In this document: piece after piece, positions 8,586-17,620 of the stretch
How positions within the stretch are numbered: the stretch's first letter is position 1
Layout of the letters: every line of letters begins with the position of its first letter
From: an uncultured Anaerotruncus sp.
GTDB taxonomy: Bacteria; Bacillota; Clostridia; Oscillospirales; Ruminococcaceae
NCBI GenBank assembly: GCA_910586875.1
Contig: CAJUJI010000003.1
Location: forward strand, 1-50,108
DNA length: 50,108 nt
Direction of reading: 5' to 3'
Program-made: the position numbers and the translations under genes
The notes under the pieces: model-generated
Database searches by the model: none
Seen by the model: the letters and a program-made list of their open reading frames with translations, nothing else
What the model was told of the DNA's origin: nothing

Positions 8586-8612
8586 AAAAAAAGCCCTTGC
8601 GGGCTTTTTTTT
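8586..8612. terminator. Bidirectional terminator
   Basis: AAAAAAAGCCC, loop TTGC, GGGCTTTTTTTT; serves the MBL gene on the plus strand and possibly the regulator gene ending at 8686 on the minus strand. Confidence 0.85.
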
Positions 8613-8685
8613 GCTTGGCAATGAAATGCGCCCTCACCCTTTCAAGCGCTGGTCACAGCCCACAATCTTCCCTTTTCAGAATGTT

Positions 8686-10584
8686 TCAATCTAACCCGTA
8701 TTTTTTCATCCTGCGCCAAAGGGTGGACCGGTCGATTCCCAACAGCTTTGCAGCCTCGCCCTTGCGGTAACACACCTGCGATAACGCACGGATGAGCCGC
8801 TCCCGCTCGGTCTGTTCCAGCCATAGTCCCTTGGCCGGCGGCTGGCGGCTAAGCGGTTCATCTCCCAGCTCCAACGCCTCCACCACCGTCTTGCAGGAAA
8901 TCACCTGATCGTTACAGAGCACACAGATGCGCTCCACCACATTGCGCAGCTGACGCACATTCCCCTGCCATGAAAATGTTTGCAGCCAAAGCTCGGCTTC
9001 GGGGTCCAGCCTGGTAAAAAGCGGCTTGTGCTCCTTTTGGCAGCCCTCCTCCAAAAAGCGCCAAACCAACGGAATGATGTCCCCTTTGCGCTGATTGAGC
9101 GGCGGTATCCGCAGCTTGAGCACCTCCAACCGGTACATCAGATCCCGCCGGAAATTTCCTGCTTCCTGCTCGTCGTTCAAATTCTTATTGGTCGCCGATA
9201 TAATCCGCACATCAATTGGAATCACATGGTCACCGCCCAGCCGCACAATTTCCCGCTCCTGAATCACCCGCAAAAGCCTGCCTTGAAGCTTTGAAGACAA
9301 ATCCCCGATCTCATCCAGAAAGATTGTGCCGTTGTGAGCCGCCTCAAACAATCCGATTTTGCCGTTTTTGGACGCGCCGGTAAAGGCCCCTTCGACATAC
9401 CCGAATAGTTCGCTTTCCAAAAGATGCTCCGGCAGCGCAGCGCAGTTAATCGCTACAAACGGGCCTTTGGCGCGTCTGCTTGCATTGTGAATGCTCTGCG
9501 CAAACAGCTCCTTGCCCACCCCTGTTTCTCCATACAACAACACATTCGACTCGTTGCGGCTAAAGCGGCGGGCCTTTTCGATTGTCTGGCACATCACAGC
9601 ATCCTGGTGGATGATATCCGCAAAGGTGTATTTCGCTACAAAGCCCTTTTGCAGAATATTCCGCCGGATTTTCGCCTCGGTCTTTTGCAGCTCCCGCGCC
9701 TCGGTGCAGGTGATTACCACCCCCGAGCTCTCCCGCGTCCCTTCAATCGGCACACAATTTAAAGTGATCACCTGTCCCTGAATTTGGCAGATCTCATCCA
9801 CCAGCTTTTCATTTTTCCGAACCACCTGCTGAATATCCAATCCAGGGAACAGCTTTTGCACCGGCTGACCCAGCGCGTCCTGCTCGGACAGGCGTACAAT
9901 CGCACATGCCTTTGGATTGATGCTGCGGATAGTCCCCTCCCGATCGGTGGAGAGAATCCCGCTATAGGAGTAGTCCATAATCTTCGCCAGCCGGTCACGC
10001 TCCTGGCGCTCCTGCCGGGTCGCCTCCACCAGACGAATAGACATCTCCAACGCCTTCATAATCGCCTCGCGCCCGGTGCGCACCATCGTGAACGGCAGCC
10101 CGCGCTTTTTTGCCTTGCGGCAGGCTGTCTGCCCGCCGATAATCGCCTGTGCACCCTTTTGAACCGCCCTGTCAATACAGCGCTCCAAGCCCTCCCTGTC
10201 CTCGGTGAGATAATGGTCAATCTGTACCCCTTCAAACAGGCTGCCAAAATTCTGCGCCCCATAAAGCATCGACTCGGTCCCCAAAATTGCAAGATGCCTG
10301 CACCCATATGTGCGAATGCACTCATTCACCGCCATCACCAGATCAAAGCCAGTGGTGCTGATCTCCACCCCCAGCATCTTCCACGGATTTTTGTCCTGAA
10401 AATACCGCAGTGCAAACCCTCTGGCGATGAACACATCCCCCTCAATCTCGCCGTTGAGTTCCTCCTCCCCTTGCGCAATATTCAGAATTTTGTACTGAAT
10501 ATCCGGCCGTCCAAGCTGCCGGAACGCCGCATCAATCTCCCCTGTCAACGCGGCGTATGGGGAGATAAAGGTAATCCGAATCAT
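8686..10584 (-). CDS. Sigma-54-dependent activator with PrpR_N sensor and PAS domain
   Basis: A 632-residue transcriptional activator. Residues 1-~180 are a PrpR_N-type ligand sensor, ~195-300 a PAS domain, and ~325-550 the AAA+ domain with Walker A GETGVGKE (352-359), GAFTGA (399-404) and Walker B GTIFLDEIGD. A Fis-type helix-turn-helix follows at ~594-632 (EAAKLLGIDRSTLWRRMKKYG). The intact GAFTGA loop means it should contact sigma-54. It is divergent from the COG4091/tctBAC operon, whose upstream region carries a good -24/-12 promoter, so it very likely activates that operon. The ligand is probably the carboxylate or a metabolite of it. GAGGTG lies seven bases before the ATG. Confidence 0.93.
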   Translation of the reverse strand: MIRITFISPYAALTGEIDAAFRQLGRPDIQYKILNIAQGEEELNGEIEGDVFIARGFALRYFQDKNPWKMLGVEISTTGFDLVMAVNECIRTYGCRHLAILGTESMLYGAQNFGSLFEGVQIDHYLTEDREGLERCIDRAVQKGAQAIIGGQTACRKAKKRGLPFTMVRTGREAIMKALEMSIRLVEATRQERQERDRLAKIMDYSYSGILSTDREGTIRSINPKACAIVRLSEQDALGQPVQKLFPGLDIQQVVRKNEKLVDEICQIQGQVITLNCVPIEGTRESSGVVITCTEARELQKTEAKIRRNILQKGFVAKYTFADIIHQDAVMCQTIEKARRFSRNESNVLLYGETGVGKELFAQSIHNASRRAKGPFVAINCAALPEHLLESELFGYVEGAFTGASKNGKIGLFEAAHNGTIFLDEIGDLSSKLQGRLLRVIQEREIVRLGGDHVIPIDVRIISATNKNLNDEQEAGNFRRDLMYRLEVLKLRIPPLNQRKGDIIPLVWRFLEEGCQKEHKPLFTRLDPEAELWLQTFSWQGNVRQLRNVVERICVLCNDQVISCKTVVEALELGDEPLSRQPPAKGLWLEQTERERLIRALSQVCYRKGEAAKLLGIDRSTLWRRMKKYGLD

Positions 10585-10609
10585 CCAATTTCACCTCTTT
10601 TTGCGCTCT

Positions 10610-10638
10610 AGTATACCACATTTTGCAACAAATCGCAA
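10610..10638 (-). promoter_or_regulatory. Promoter of the sigma-54 activator, overlapped by a candidate binding site
   Basis: Minus-strand -35 TTGCGA (10638-10633), 17-bp spacer, -10 TATACT (10615-10610). The inverted repeat TTGC-N8-GCAA at 10623-10638 covers the -35, so the activator may both repress itself and use the site as an upstream activating sequence for the divergent operon. Confidence 0.6.
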
Positions 10639-10799
10639 CTATTTGCCTCAAAATGCAGCACTCACAAGCCTCTTATCTCAAATTTTGTTCACCTCGCACC
10701 ACAAATTTCCAAAATGACCGGCAATCTGCCTAATCAGATAGGGGGATTTCTTATACAAATTTCTCAGAAAAACTGCAATTTTCAAAAAGCAGGCTGAAT

Positions 10800-10815
10800 T
10801 GGCCTCTTTCTTGCT
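10800..10815 (+). promoter_or_regulatory. Sigma-54 (-24/-12) promoter of the tct operon
   Basis: TGGC at 10800-10803 and TTGCT at 10811-10815 with exactly ten bases between the GG and GC dinucleotides (consensus TGGCACG-N4-TTGCW). It lies 42 bp before the first ATG of the operon, and the divergent gene is a sigma-54 activator. Confidence 0.85.
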
Positions 10816-10856
10816 AATATAGTATTTGTAATCTTTTGAAAAGAAGGAGTTTCATT

Positions 10857-12257
10857 ATGAGCTTACATAACCTTTATACCGCAAAGACCGAACAGGTCAC
10901 CACCGCCGCACTCATCGGCGTTGGACATTTTGGCACCGCAATTCTTGCGCAGTGCTACCCCATGTCCCAGGTGAAGCTGTCCGCGATTGCCAGCCTCACC
11001 TGGGAATCGATGGCCCAGGCTGCGAAAACCGCAGGCATTCCCGATGACCAAATCTGCTTTTGCCAAACATTGGAACAGGCGAAAGCTGCTTTAGAAAACG
11101 GCCAGCTCGCCGCGGTCACCGACCCCATGCTGCTGATGGATTTGGAGATTGACACCATTATGGAAGGCTCTGGTGATCCTGAAGCGGGTGCAGCCTATTG
11201 TCTGGCAGCGCTCAATGCAGGCAAAAACGTTGTCATGGTCAGCAAAGAGGTGGATTCCTGCATCGGACCTGAGCTGCGCAGAATCGCACGGGAAAAAGGG
11301 CTGATCTGCACCCCCGTGGACGGCGACCAACACGGCGCTTTGATGCAGCTGGTGGAATGGGCGCGGGATATCGGCTGTGAAATTATCGCCGCCGGAAAGA
11401 GCCGCGATGCGGAGTTTATCTACGACCGCAAGGAGAAAACCGTCACCGTTTACTGCGATCAAATCACCATCCCGAAGACGATCACCGTTCACCTCTCGGA
11501 TGAGGAATGTGAGCTGATGGAAAGCAGCGACCCCGACAAGGTGCAGGAGTGTGTCCGCCGGCGCAAGGAAATTTTGCACGAGCTGGACCCCCGCGGCGGC
11601 TTCGATCTGTGCGAGATGGTCAATGCGGCAAACGCCACCGGCCTGGTGCCAGACACCTCGCTGCTGCATGATTTTATTCTGCATACCCCCGAGCTGCCGA
11701 TGGTGCTATGCGGACCAGAATACGGTGGGATGCTCTCCCGCAGCGGCGTAATCGAGGTGGTCACCAACCTGCATGAGCGGCATGAGTCGGGGCTCGGCGG
11801 CGGCGAGTGGATTGTTGTACACTGTCCCAACGCATACTCCCAGATGATTTTGGCCACCAAGGGCTGTTTAAACAATGCGGATCAAACCGTCTCCCTTGTT
11901 TACCGGCCGTATCACCTGTGTGGCGTGGAGGCTTCCGCTACCCTGCAATGTGTTGGCATTACCGGCGTTTCCATCGGCGGCGATACTGCAAAGCAGTCGT
12001 TTGATATTGTACAGGAGGCGGTGGTAGATCTGCACAAGGGCGATGTCATGGGCAACGACCATGACACCCGTATGCTCACCCACATGGTCCCCGCCACCCG
12101 TATGCAGCCTGATCAGCCCATTCCTGCGCATATGCTCAACGGAAAAGTGCTCGCCTGCGATGTGCCAAAAGGCACCATCATCACCTATGGTATGGTTGAG
12201 TGTCCCGAACACAGCGCGCTGTTCGACCTGCGCAGACAGCTGGAAGCCCATTTATAA
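10857..12257 (+). CDS. COG4091 predicted homoserine dehydrogenase-like protein with SAF domain
   Basis: A 466-residue NAD(P)-binding oxidoreductase. The Rossmann motif is AALIGVGHFGTAIL (about residues 18-31), followed by a homoserine-dehydrogenase-like middle (GKNVVMVSKEVD, TPVDGDQHGALMQLVEW). A C-terminal SAF-type segment follows (MLNGKVLACDVPKGTIITYGMV). COG4091 proteins often neighbour tripartite tricarboxylate transporters and probably act on an imported hydroxy- or keto-acid; the substrate is unknown. I prefer the ATG at 10857 with AAGGAG eight bases upstream over the frame-opening codon at 10836. First gene of the sigma-54-controlled operon. Confidence 0.85.
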   Translation: MSLHNLYTAKTEQVTTAALIGVGHFGTAILAQCYPMSQVKLSAIASLTWESMAQAAKTAGIPDDQICFCQTLEQAKAALENGQLAAVTDPMLLMDLEIDTIMEGSGDPEAGAAYCLAALNAGKNVVMVSKEVDSCIGPELRRIAREKGLICTPVDGDQHGALMQLVEWARDIGCEIIAAGKSRDAEFIYDRKEKTVTVYCDQITIPKTITVHLSDEECELMESSDPDKVQECVRRRKEILHELDPRGGFDLCEMVNAANATGLVPDTSLLHDFILHTPELPMVLCGPEYGGMLSRSGVIEVVTNLHERHESGLGGGEWIVVHCPNAYSQMILATKGCLNNADQTVSLVYRPYHLCGVEASATLQCVGITGVSIGGDTAKQSFDIVQEAVVDLHKGDVMGNDHDTRMLTHMVPATRMQPDQPIPAHMLNGKVLACDVPKGTIITYGMVECPEHSALFDLRRQLEAHL

Positions 12258-12310
12258 TTGCGCTCCCGCCGTTTTCCCACCTTTTTTTGATCTGAGAAAG
12301 GAGCGCAAGC

Positions 12311-12766
12311 GTGAAAATTTCTGTCAAAACAAAATATCTCATTCCGGTAGGCTGTATCGCGACCGGCGGGCTGTTCGCCCTGCTCAGCGCCACACAGTAT
12401 GAACTTTGGCACCCGACCAAAGGACCGATGCCTGGCTTTTTTCCGTTTTTGTGCGGACTGCTGCTGCTCTGCGCAGGCATCGCCGGAATTTTCCAGGCCA
12501 GAAGGGATGCGGAGCCGGACTTCCAGTTGGATAACTGGCTGTTGGTTGCCTGTGTGTTCGCGGTGATCGGCGCAAATTACATCATCGGTTTTTTACCCAG
12601 CCTGTTTTTATTTAGCTTTGGCTGGTTAAAACTCAAAGAGCGCTGCTCTTGGAAAATCACCCTGATTACAATGGTCGTTTTGCTGATTATCATTCTAGGC
12701 ATCTTCCAGTTTTGGCTGGAGATCCCCTTTGAAAAAGGGCTGCTTTTTCGAAATCTATTGAAGTGA
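12311..12766 (+). CDS. tctB: Tripartite tricarboxylate transporter small membrane subunit
   Basis: A 151-residue protein with four hydrophobic segments, the layout of TctB. The first helix is CIATGGLFALLSATQYELW, followed by the typical GPMPGFFPFLCGLLLL and paired C-terminal helices. The GTG start at 12311 has AAAGGAG seven bases upstream. It sits directly before tctA with a ten-base gap, and together they form the membrane part of a sodium-coupled importer for organic acids. Confidence 0.9.
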   Translation: MKISVKTKYLIPVGCIATGGLFALLSATQYELWHPTKGPMPGFFPFLCGLLLLCAGIAGIFQARRDAEPDFQLDNWLLVACVFAVIGANYIIGFLPSLFLFSFGWLKLKERCSWKITLITMVVLLIIILGIFQFWLEIPFEKGLLFRNLLK

Positions 12767-12776
12767 GGTGCACATG

Positions 12777-14276
12777 ATGGAAAATTTACAGCTGCTCATG
12801 AGCGGTTTTTCCGTTCTGTTTACCTTTGAGAATATTCTGCTGTCCTGTTTGGGCTCATTTTTAGGAATTATCGTGGGCGCAATGCCTGGCATCGGCTCCT
12901 GTGCAGGCGTTGCGCTGCTGCTGCCGATGACCTTTGGCATGAGGCCAACCGGCGCAATTGTGCTGCTCTGCTCGCTTTATATGGCGTGTATGTTCGGAGG
13001 CAGCTATAGCGCTATTCTGCTCAACATCCCCGGCGACAGCCCTGCCATTATGACCACCATGGACGGCTATCCGCTGGCCCAGCAGAAAAAGGCGGCAAAG
13101 GCACTGCTGACCGCAAATACCAGCTCGTTTTTCGGCGGGCTGATCGGAATGTTGATTCTCACCTACACCGCTTCTGGACTTGCAAAGTTCGGATTGCGGT
13201 TTGGTTCGGCTGAAATGACCGTGCTGCTGCTGGTTGCGATGACCTCAATTACCTGGCTGATTGGAGAAAATCCCACCAAAGGGCTGATTGCAACGCTGAT
13301 TGGCGTGCTGCTGACCTGCATCGGCTCGGACGTAATCAATGCGTCCAACCGTCTGACCTTTGGCAGCATCTATCTGATGGGTGGCATCGAATTTACCCCG
13401 CTGGTCATTGGCGCGGTCGGCTTCTCCCAGATTATCAGCCTGGTCACCGAAAAAGACGGGGATATCGTTTCGGATGAAAAGCTTTCGATGCGGCAGGCGT
13501 TCTTCACCCTACACGAGTGGAAGCGCATCCTTCCGCCAATTTTGCGCTCCGGCTTCATCGGCACCTTTATTGGTGTGCTGCCGGGCGCAGGTCCAACCAC
13601 CGCTTCCTTCACCGCCTACACCCTCCAAAAAAAAGCGTTCAAAAATGAGGTGCCGCCTGGCCAGGGCGCAATCGAGGGACTTGCGGCCTGTGAAGCTGCC
13701 AACAATTCCGCCTGTGCAGGCTCGTTCGCGCCGTTGCTGGCGCTTGGCATCCCTGGTTCCGCGACTTCCGCGGTGCTGCTGGGCGGGCTGATCATGTGGG
13801 GGCTGACCCCTGGACCGCTGCTCTTTACCAACAACGCGGATTTTGCCTGGGGCTGTATCGCTTCGCTGTTCTTCGCCAATCTGGTCGCGCTGTTCTGCGG
13901 ACTGCTGTTGGTGCCGCTGCTCTCCAAGGTCATCCAGATCCCCAGCAAAATTCTGGTGCCCTCGGTGACCGCCATCTGTATGGCCGGCTCCTACAGCGCC
14001 ACCCGTTCGATGTACGGCGTGATGATTATGGTCGTGGCGGGCATCGTCGCTTATCTGCTGGTAAAAAACGGATATCCGCTGGCGCCGCTGCTGCTGGGAT
14101 TTGTGCTTGCACCGCTGTTGGAAAAATATATGCGCCGCGGCTTCGCGACCTCCGCAGGTCATCTCTCAATTTTCTGGGAATCTACCATCTGCAAAATCTG
14201 CCTGTTGGTCTTTTTTATCATTATTTTGTCTCCTATTGCCCGCAGGGTAATTGGTATACGCAAACAGAAACAGTAA
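12777..14276 (+). CDS. tctA: Tripartite tricarboxylate transporter large permease
   Basis: TctA-family permease of 499 residues with about eleven or twelve membrane segments. The signature GIIVGAMPGIGSCAGVALLLP and its internal repeat GTFIGVLPGAGPTTASF are both present, as are YSAILLNIPGDSPA and LALGIPGSATSAVLLGGL. Several starts are possible: GTG 12768, ATG 12774 and ATG 12777. I chose 12777 because it is six bases from GAGGTG. Stop and next SD are close, so it is translated together with tctC. Confidence 0.93.
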   Translation: MENLQLLMSGFSVLFTFENILLSCLGSFLGIIVGAMPGIGSCAGVALLLPMTFGMRPTGAIVLLCSLYMACMFGGSYSAILLNIPGDSPAIMTTMDGYPLAQQKKAAKALLTANTSSFFGGLIGMLILTYTASGLAKFGLRFGSAEMTVLLLVAMTSITWLIGENPTKGLIATLIGVLLTCIGSDVINASNRLTFGSIYLMGGIEFTPLVIGAVGFSQIISLVTEKDGDIVSDEKLSMRQAFFTLHEWKRILPPILRSGFIGTFIGVLPGAGPTTASFTAYTLQKKAFKNEVPPGQGAIEGLAACEAANNSACAGSFAPLLALGIPGSATSAVLLGGLIMWGLTPGPLLFTNNADFAWGCIASLFFANLVALFCGLLLVPLLSKVIQIPSKILVPSVTAICMAGSYSATRSMYGVMIMVVAGIVAYLLVKNGYPLAPLLLGFVLAPLLEKYMRRGFATSAGHLSIFWESTICKICLLVFFIIILSPIARRVIGIRKQKQ

Positions 14277-14291
14277 GGAGGAATCTCTGAA

Positions 14292-15317
14292 ATGAAAAAA
14301 GGATTGGCTCTTGTGCTATCCAGTATGCTCGCCCTCTCGATGCTTACCGCTTGTGGCGGCTCGTCTGCACCCGCATCCAGCGCTGCTCCAGCGGCGTCTT
14401 CCGCTCCTGCCAGCAGCACACCTGCAAGCGAACCCGCAGCACAGGATTGGAAGCCCAGCAAGACGGTCAGCATCGTCTGCGTCTCCGCGGCCGGCGGCGG
14501 AAGCGATATCAACAGCCGCGCAGTCATCGACACCTTTGGAAAGATCGGGGTGGACACCAGCTTTATCGTTGACTACAAAAACGATGGTGGTGGCGCGGTA
14601 GGCTGGCAGTATGTTGCAAAGTCCACCGATGATAATGTCATCATGTGCTATGGCTTTGGCGACACCATCAACATGCTCACCAACACCGATTTTAGCATGG
14701 AGGATTACCGCGGTGTTTCGCTGGTATCGGCAGAGCAGCTGGTACTGCTCTCCACACCAAACTGCAAATACAAGGATCTGAATGAAGCGGTTGAGGCGGC
14801 AAAGAACGGGACGGTTGTCACCATCGCTGGTTCGGGCGGCGTGGACCCCATCATTTACAACAAACTGCTGCAAATTACCGGCCTGACCGACGCACAGCTC
14901 AGCTACATCCAGCACAATTCCACCGGTGAGGCGATCGTCACCATGCTTGGAAACCACAGCGACTTTGTCGTATGCAAACCGTCCTCCTGTATCTCCTATG
15001 TGGAATCCGGCGAGCTGGTCCCCTATGTTGCCTTCCAGAAGGACCGCTTTGCAGCGCCCTTGGATACCGCACCCACCATCGCAGAGCTCGGCTATGATGC
15101 AATTGAAGCTCCCATGTGGCGCGGTTTTGCGGTCTCTAAAAACATGCCCGAGGAAGCCTACCAGTATTATTGCGACATCTTCCAGAAGCTGGTGGATTCT
15201 CCGGAATGGACCGCTGACTATGTAGAAAAATACGCCGCGAGCCCGCTGTTTTTAATCGGCAAGGAGGCCGACGAGTTCATGCGTCAGGCGGAGGTTGACT
15301 TTAACGCTATTCAGTAA
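14292..15317 (+). CDS. tctC: Tripartite tricarboxylate transporter substrate-binding lipoprotein
   Basis: Extracytoplasmic binding protein of 341 residues. The signal peptide ends in the lipobox LTACGG (Cys about 20), followed by a Ser/Ala/Pro linker to about residue 50 and a Bug/TctC domain (VSIVCVSAAGGGSDINSRAV, VTIAGSGGVDP, APMWRGFAVSK). It captures the carboxylate for TctAB. GGAGG lies about eight bases before the ATG. Last gene of the operon, followed by a strong terminator. Confidence 0.93.
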   Translation: MKKGLALVLSSMLALSMLTACGGSSAPASSAAPAASSAPASSTPASEPAAQDWKPSKTVSIVCVSAAGGGSDINSRAVIDTFGKIGVDTSFIVDYKNDGGGAVGWQYVAKSTDDNVIMCYGFGDTINMLTNTDFSMEDYRGVSLVSAEQLVLLSTPNCKYKDLNEAVEAAKNGTVVTIAGSGGVDPIIYNKLLQITGLTDAQLSYIQHNSTGEAIVTMLGNHSDFVVCKPSSCISYVESGELVPYVAFQKDRFAAPLDTAPTIAELGYDAIEAPMWRGFAVSKNMPEEAYQYYCDIFQKLVDSPEWTADYVEKYAASPLFLIGKEADEFMRQAEVDFNAIQ

Positions 15318-15335
15318 ATCACCTGCATGTATGCA

Positions 15336-15370
15336 AAAAACCTCGGATGGAATTTCCATCCGAGGTTTTT
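15336..15370. terminator. Bidirectional terminator between tctC and fakA
   Basis: AAAAACCTCGGATGG with CCATCCGAGGTTTTT, five-base loop; the A/T ends serve both converging genes. Confidence 0.9.
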
Positions 15371-15381
15371 CATTTGTAAGC

Positions 15382-17049
15382 CTACTCCACCGAGATCATA
15401 AAGTAATATACTGGCTGTCCGCCGTTAATCAGCGCAACCTCCACATCCTCGGGCAGTTTTGCGGATACTGCTTCATAAACTGCGTTTGCCGCCTCCTGGG
15501 AAACACCCTCACCATAAAGCAAGGTCACAAAGCTGGAATCCTTGCGCAGCAGACTGCGCGACAGCTTCACAACAGCGCGGGTCAAATCATGCTCGATAAA
15601 CGACAGCTTGCCGTTTTCCAGCGCAAGCAGCTCGCCCTCCTTGATTTTGTACCCATCAAAGTCGCTGTCCCGTGCGGCGAAGGTCACCTGTCCGGTTCCA
15701 ACCCGATCGAACGCCTTTTGCATCGCAATTTGGTTTGCGGCTGCATTTGCATCCGCGTCAAACGCCAGCATCGCCGCCAATCCCTGCGGCACCGTGCGGG
15801 TTTGCAATACTACCATCTTGCGGTCAGCCAGCTTTGCTGCCTGCTCAGCCGCCATGATGATATTTTTGTTGTTCGGCAGCACAAATACCGTTTTTGCCGG
15901 CGTCGCATGTACCGCTGAAAGGATATCGTCGGTAGAAGGATTCATCGTCTGGCCGCCGGACACCACATGATCTACCCCAAGATCACTGAATAGCTGCTGA
16001 ACGCCTGCACCTGCCGCCACCGCAACAAAGCCATACTCCCGCGATGGGTCAACCACTGCATATTGGAAGCCCTGGCTGGAAACCGGCTGCACAATCTTCT
16101 TTTTCTGGTTTTCATACTGCTCGCGCATGTTCTCGATTTTCATATTGGTCAGCATCCCAAATTCGAGCGCCTTTTGCAGTGCGTTCCCAGGATTATCGGT
16201 GTGCACGTGCGTTTTGATAATCTCCTCATCGTCCACCACTACAACGCAATCGCCGATTGTCTCCAGATAGGCCCGCAGGGTCTGCGGGTCGCCGCAGTCG
16301 TCCTTCTTGAGTACAATGAACTCGGTGCAATAGGTAAAGGTGATTTCTCCCTCGTATTCACCTGCGGCGTTGCGGTCCGGATGGATGGATTCGCTGTCAG
16401 CAGCAGCGGCCGCACGCTCCTGTGCGATATCCACCGGCTGCTTGCCCGCAAACACCACACCCATACCCTCAAAAATGAACATCAACCCTTGGCCGCCAGC
16501 ATCCACTACACCGGCTTTCTTGAGCACGGGGAGCTGTTCCGGTGTCTGCGCAAGCGCCTCATTGCCTGCATCGAGCACCACCTGCCACAGCTGCATGGTA
16601 CTCATCTCTTTGGTAAGCGCCGCACGCGCCTGCTCAGCCGCCCGCCGCGCAACCGTCAGGATGGTGCCTTCTGTCGGCTTCATCACCGCCTTGTAAGCGG
16701 ATTTTACCCCTTCCTCCAACGCAAGCACCAAATGCTCCGCATCTGCGGCGGTCTGCCCCTTTAGCCCCTTAGAAAAGCCGCGGAACAGTAATGAAAGGAT
16801 GACACCGGAATTTCCGCGCGCACCGCGCAGCAGTGCAGCAGCACAAACATCAGCCACCCGGGAAACGGGCTCTTCATCCCCCAGACGGGTCAGCTCCCGC
16901 TTCGCGTTGGAAGCGGACATTGACATATTGGTGCCGGTGTCCCCATCCGGTACCGGGAACACATTCAGTGCATCAACCGCTCGTCTGTGGTTGCCGATAT
17001 TGTTTGCACCCGAGATAAACGCATCTCGCAGTAATTGTCCTGTTATCAT
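15382..17049 (-). CDS. fakA: DAK2-domain fatty acid kinase catalytic subunit (FakA/YloV)
   Basis: A 555-residue protein. The N-terminal DhaL-like kinase domain has the ATP/Mg motif NVFPVPDGDTGTNMSMS and GARGNSGVILS; the middle and C-terminal FakB-docking regions follow (DDEEIIKTHVHTDNPG, VLPNNKNIIMAAEQAA). FakA phosphorylates exogenous fatty acids held by FakB for phospholipid synthesis. The ATG at 17049 has GGAGG eight bases upstream; the open frame runs 14 codons further without merit. Preceded by the Asp23-like gene with a 44-bp gap, the arrangement usual in Firmicutes. Confidence 0.92.
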   Translation of the reverse strand: MITGQLLRDAFISGANNIGNHRRAVDALNVFPVPDGDTGTNMSMSASNAKRELTRLGDEEPVSRVADVCAAALLRGARGNSGVILSLLFRGFSKGLKGQTAADAEHLVLALEEGVKSAYKAVMKPTEGTILTVARRAAEQARAALTKEMSTMQLWQVVLDAGNEALAQTPEQLPVLKKAGVVDAGGQGLMFIFEGMGVVFAGKQPVDIAQERAAAAADSESIHPDRNAAGEYEGEITFTYCTEFIVLKKDDCGDPQTLRAYLETIGDCVVVVDDEEIIKTHVHTDNPGNALQKALEFGMLTNMKIENMREQYENQKKKIVQPVSSQGFQYAVVDPSREYGFVAVAAGAGVQQLFSDLGVDHVVSGGQTMNPSTDDILSAVHATPAKTVFVLPNNKNIIMAAEQAAKLADRKMVVLQTRTVPQGLAAMLAFDADANAAANQIAMQKAFDRVGTGQVTFAARDSDFDGYKIKEGELLALENGKLSFIEHDLTRAVVKLSRSLLRKDSSFVTLLYGEGVSQEAANAVYEAVSAKLPEDVEVALINGGQPVYYFMISVE

Positions 17050-17093
17050 CAGAGAAACCTCCATCTGCCTGGACAGCCGTCCTATAAGCAATC

Positions 17094-17444
17094 TTATTCT
17101 GTTTTCATCGCATCCACAAAAACGTTGACCTTTGCCACGTCCAAGCCGGTGGCCTGTTCCACCGTATAGCGCACCTTATTGACAATGCTCTTGACGATTG
17201 CAGCAATATTCATTCCATACACAACCGCAATATGCAAATCGATGACCAGTCCGCCGCCGCTGGTATGCACCTGAACGCCTTTGTCCTGGCCCTCGTGACG
17301 GGAAATCGCTGCACGCACACCCTGTACTGGTGTGTTAACCATCCCCGCAACCCCAAAGCATTCGGAAGCTGCCCGCCCCACCAGGTTGGCAAAATACTCC
17401 GGAGAAATTTCAATTGTACCATATTGGTTTTCCATGCTAATCAA
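17094..17444 (-). CDS. Asp23/Gls24 family envelope stress protein, TTG start
   Basis: A 116-residue Asp23/Gls24 protein: YGTIEISPEYFANLVGRAASE, then VDLHIAVVYGMNIAAIVKSI and the end TGLDVAKVNVFVDAM. The family associates with the membrane and cell-wall stress and commonly precedes fakA. An ATG at 17435 is 17 bases from the strong AAAGGAGGTC, too far, whereas an in-frame TTG at 17444 lies at ideal spacing (seven bases), so I take TTG as the start (MISMENQYG). Confidence 0.88.
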   Translation of the reverse strand: MISMENQYGTIEISPEYFANLVGRAASECFGVAGMVNTPVQGVRAAISRHEGQDKGVQVHTSGGGLVIDLHIAVVYGMNIAAIVKSIVNKVRYTVEQATGLDVAKVNVFVDAMKTE

Positions 17445-17620
17445 GCAAAAGACCTCCTTTTCATTGGTTATGAAATCGAACCGAACGCAGCGCGTCCGCC
17501 TCGCATTTTTTACAAAGTTCACCAGCCGCCAAAATAAGTTCTGACCGGGAACTAGAAATTCTCGGACCCTTTTACTGCGGCCTGGCGATCTTCTCAACAG
17601 GTGCCACAGCAAAGAATTGT
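17445..17620. other. Spacer between asp23-like and oppA-like genes
   Basis: No convincing gene or RNA. A purine-rich SD (AAAGGAGGTC on the minus strand) lies at the gene-proximal end. No clear -35/-10 pair is visible, so the asp23-fakA promoter is uncertain. Confidence 0.4.

Noticed and set aside
13509-14162. Long antisense frame opposite tctA
   Set aside because: Codon-bias shadow of tctA: His/Gln/Arg-rich, no ribosome site, no domain.
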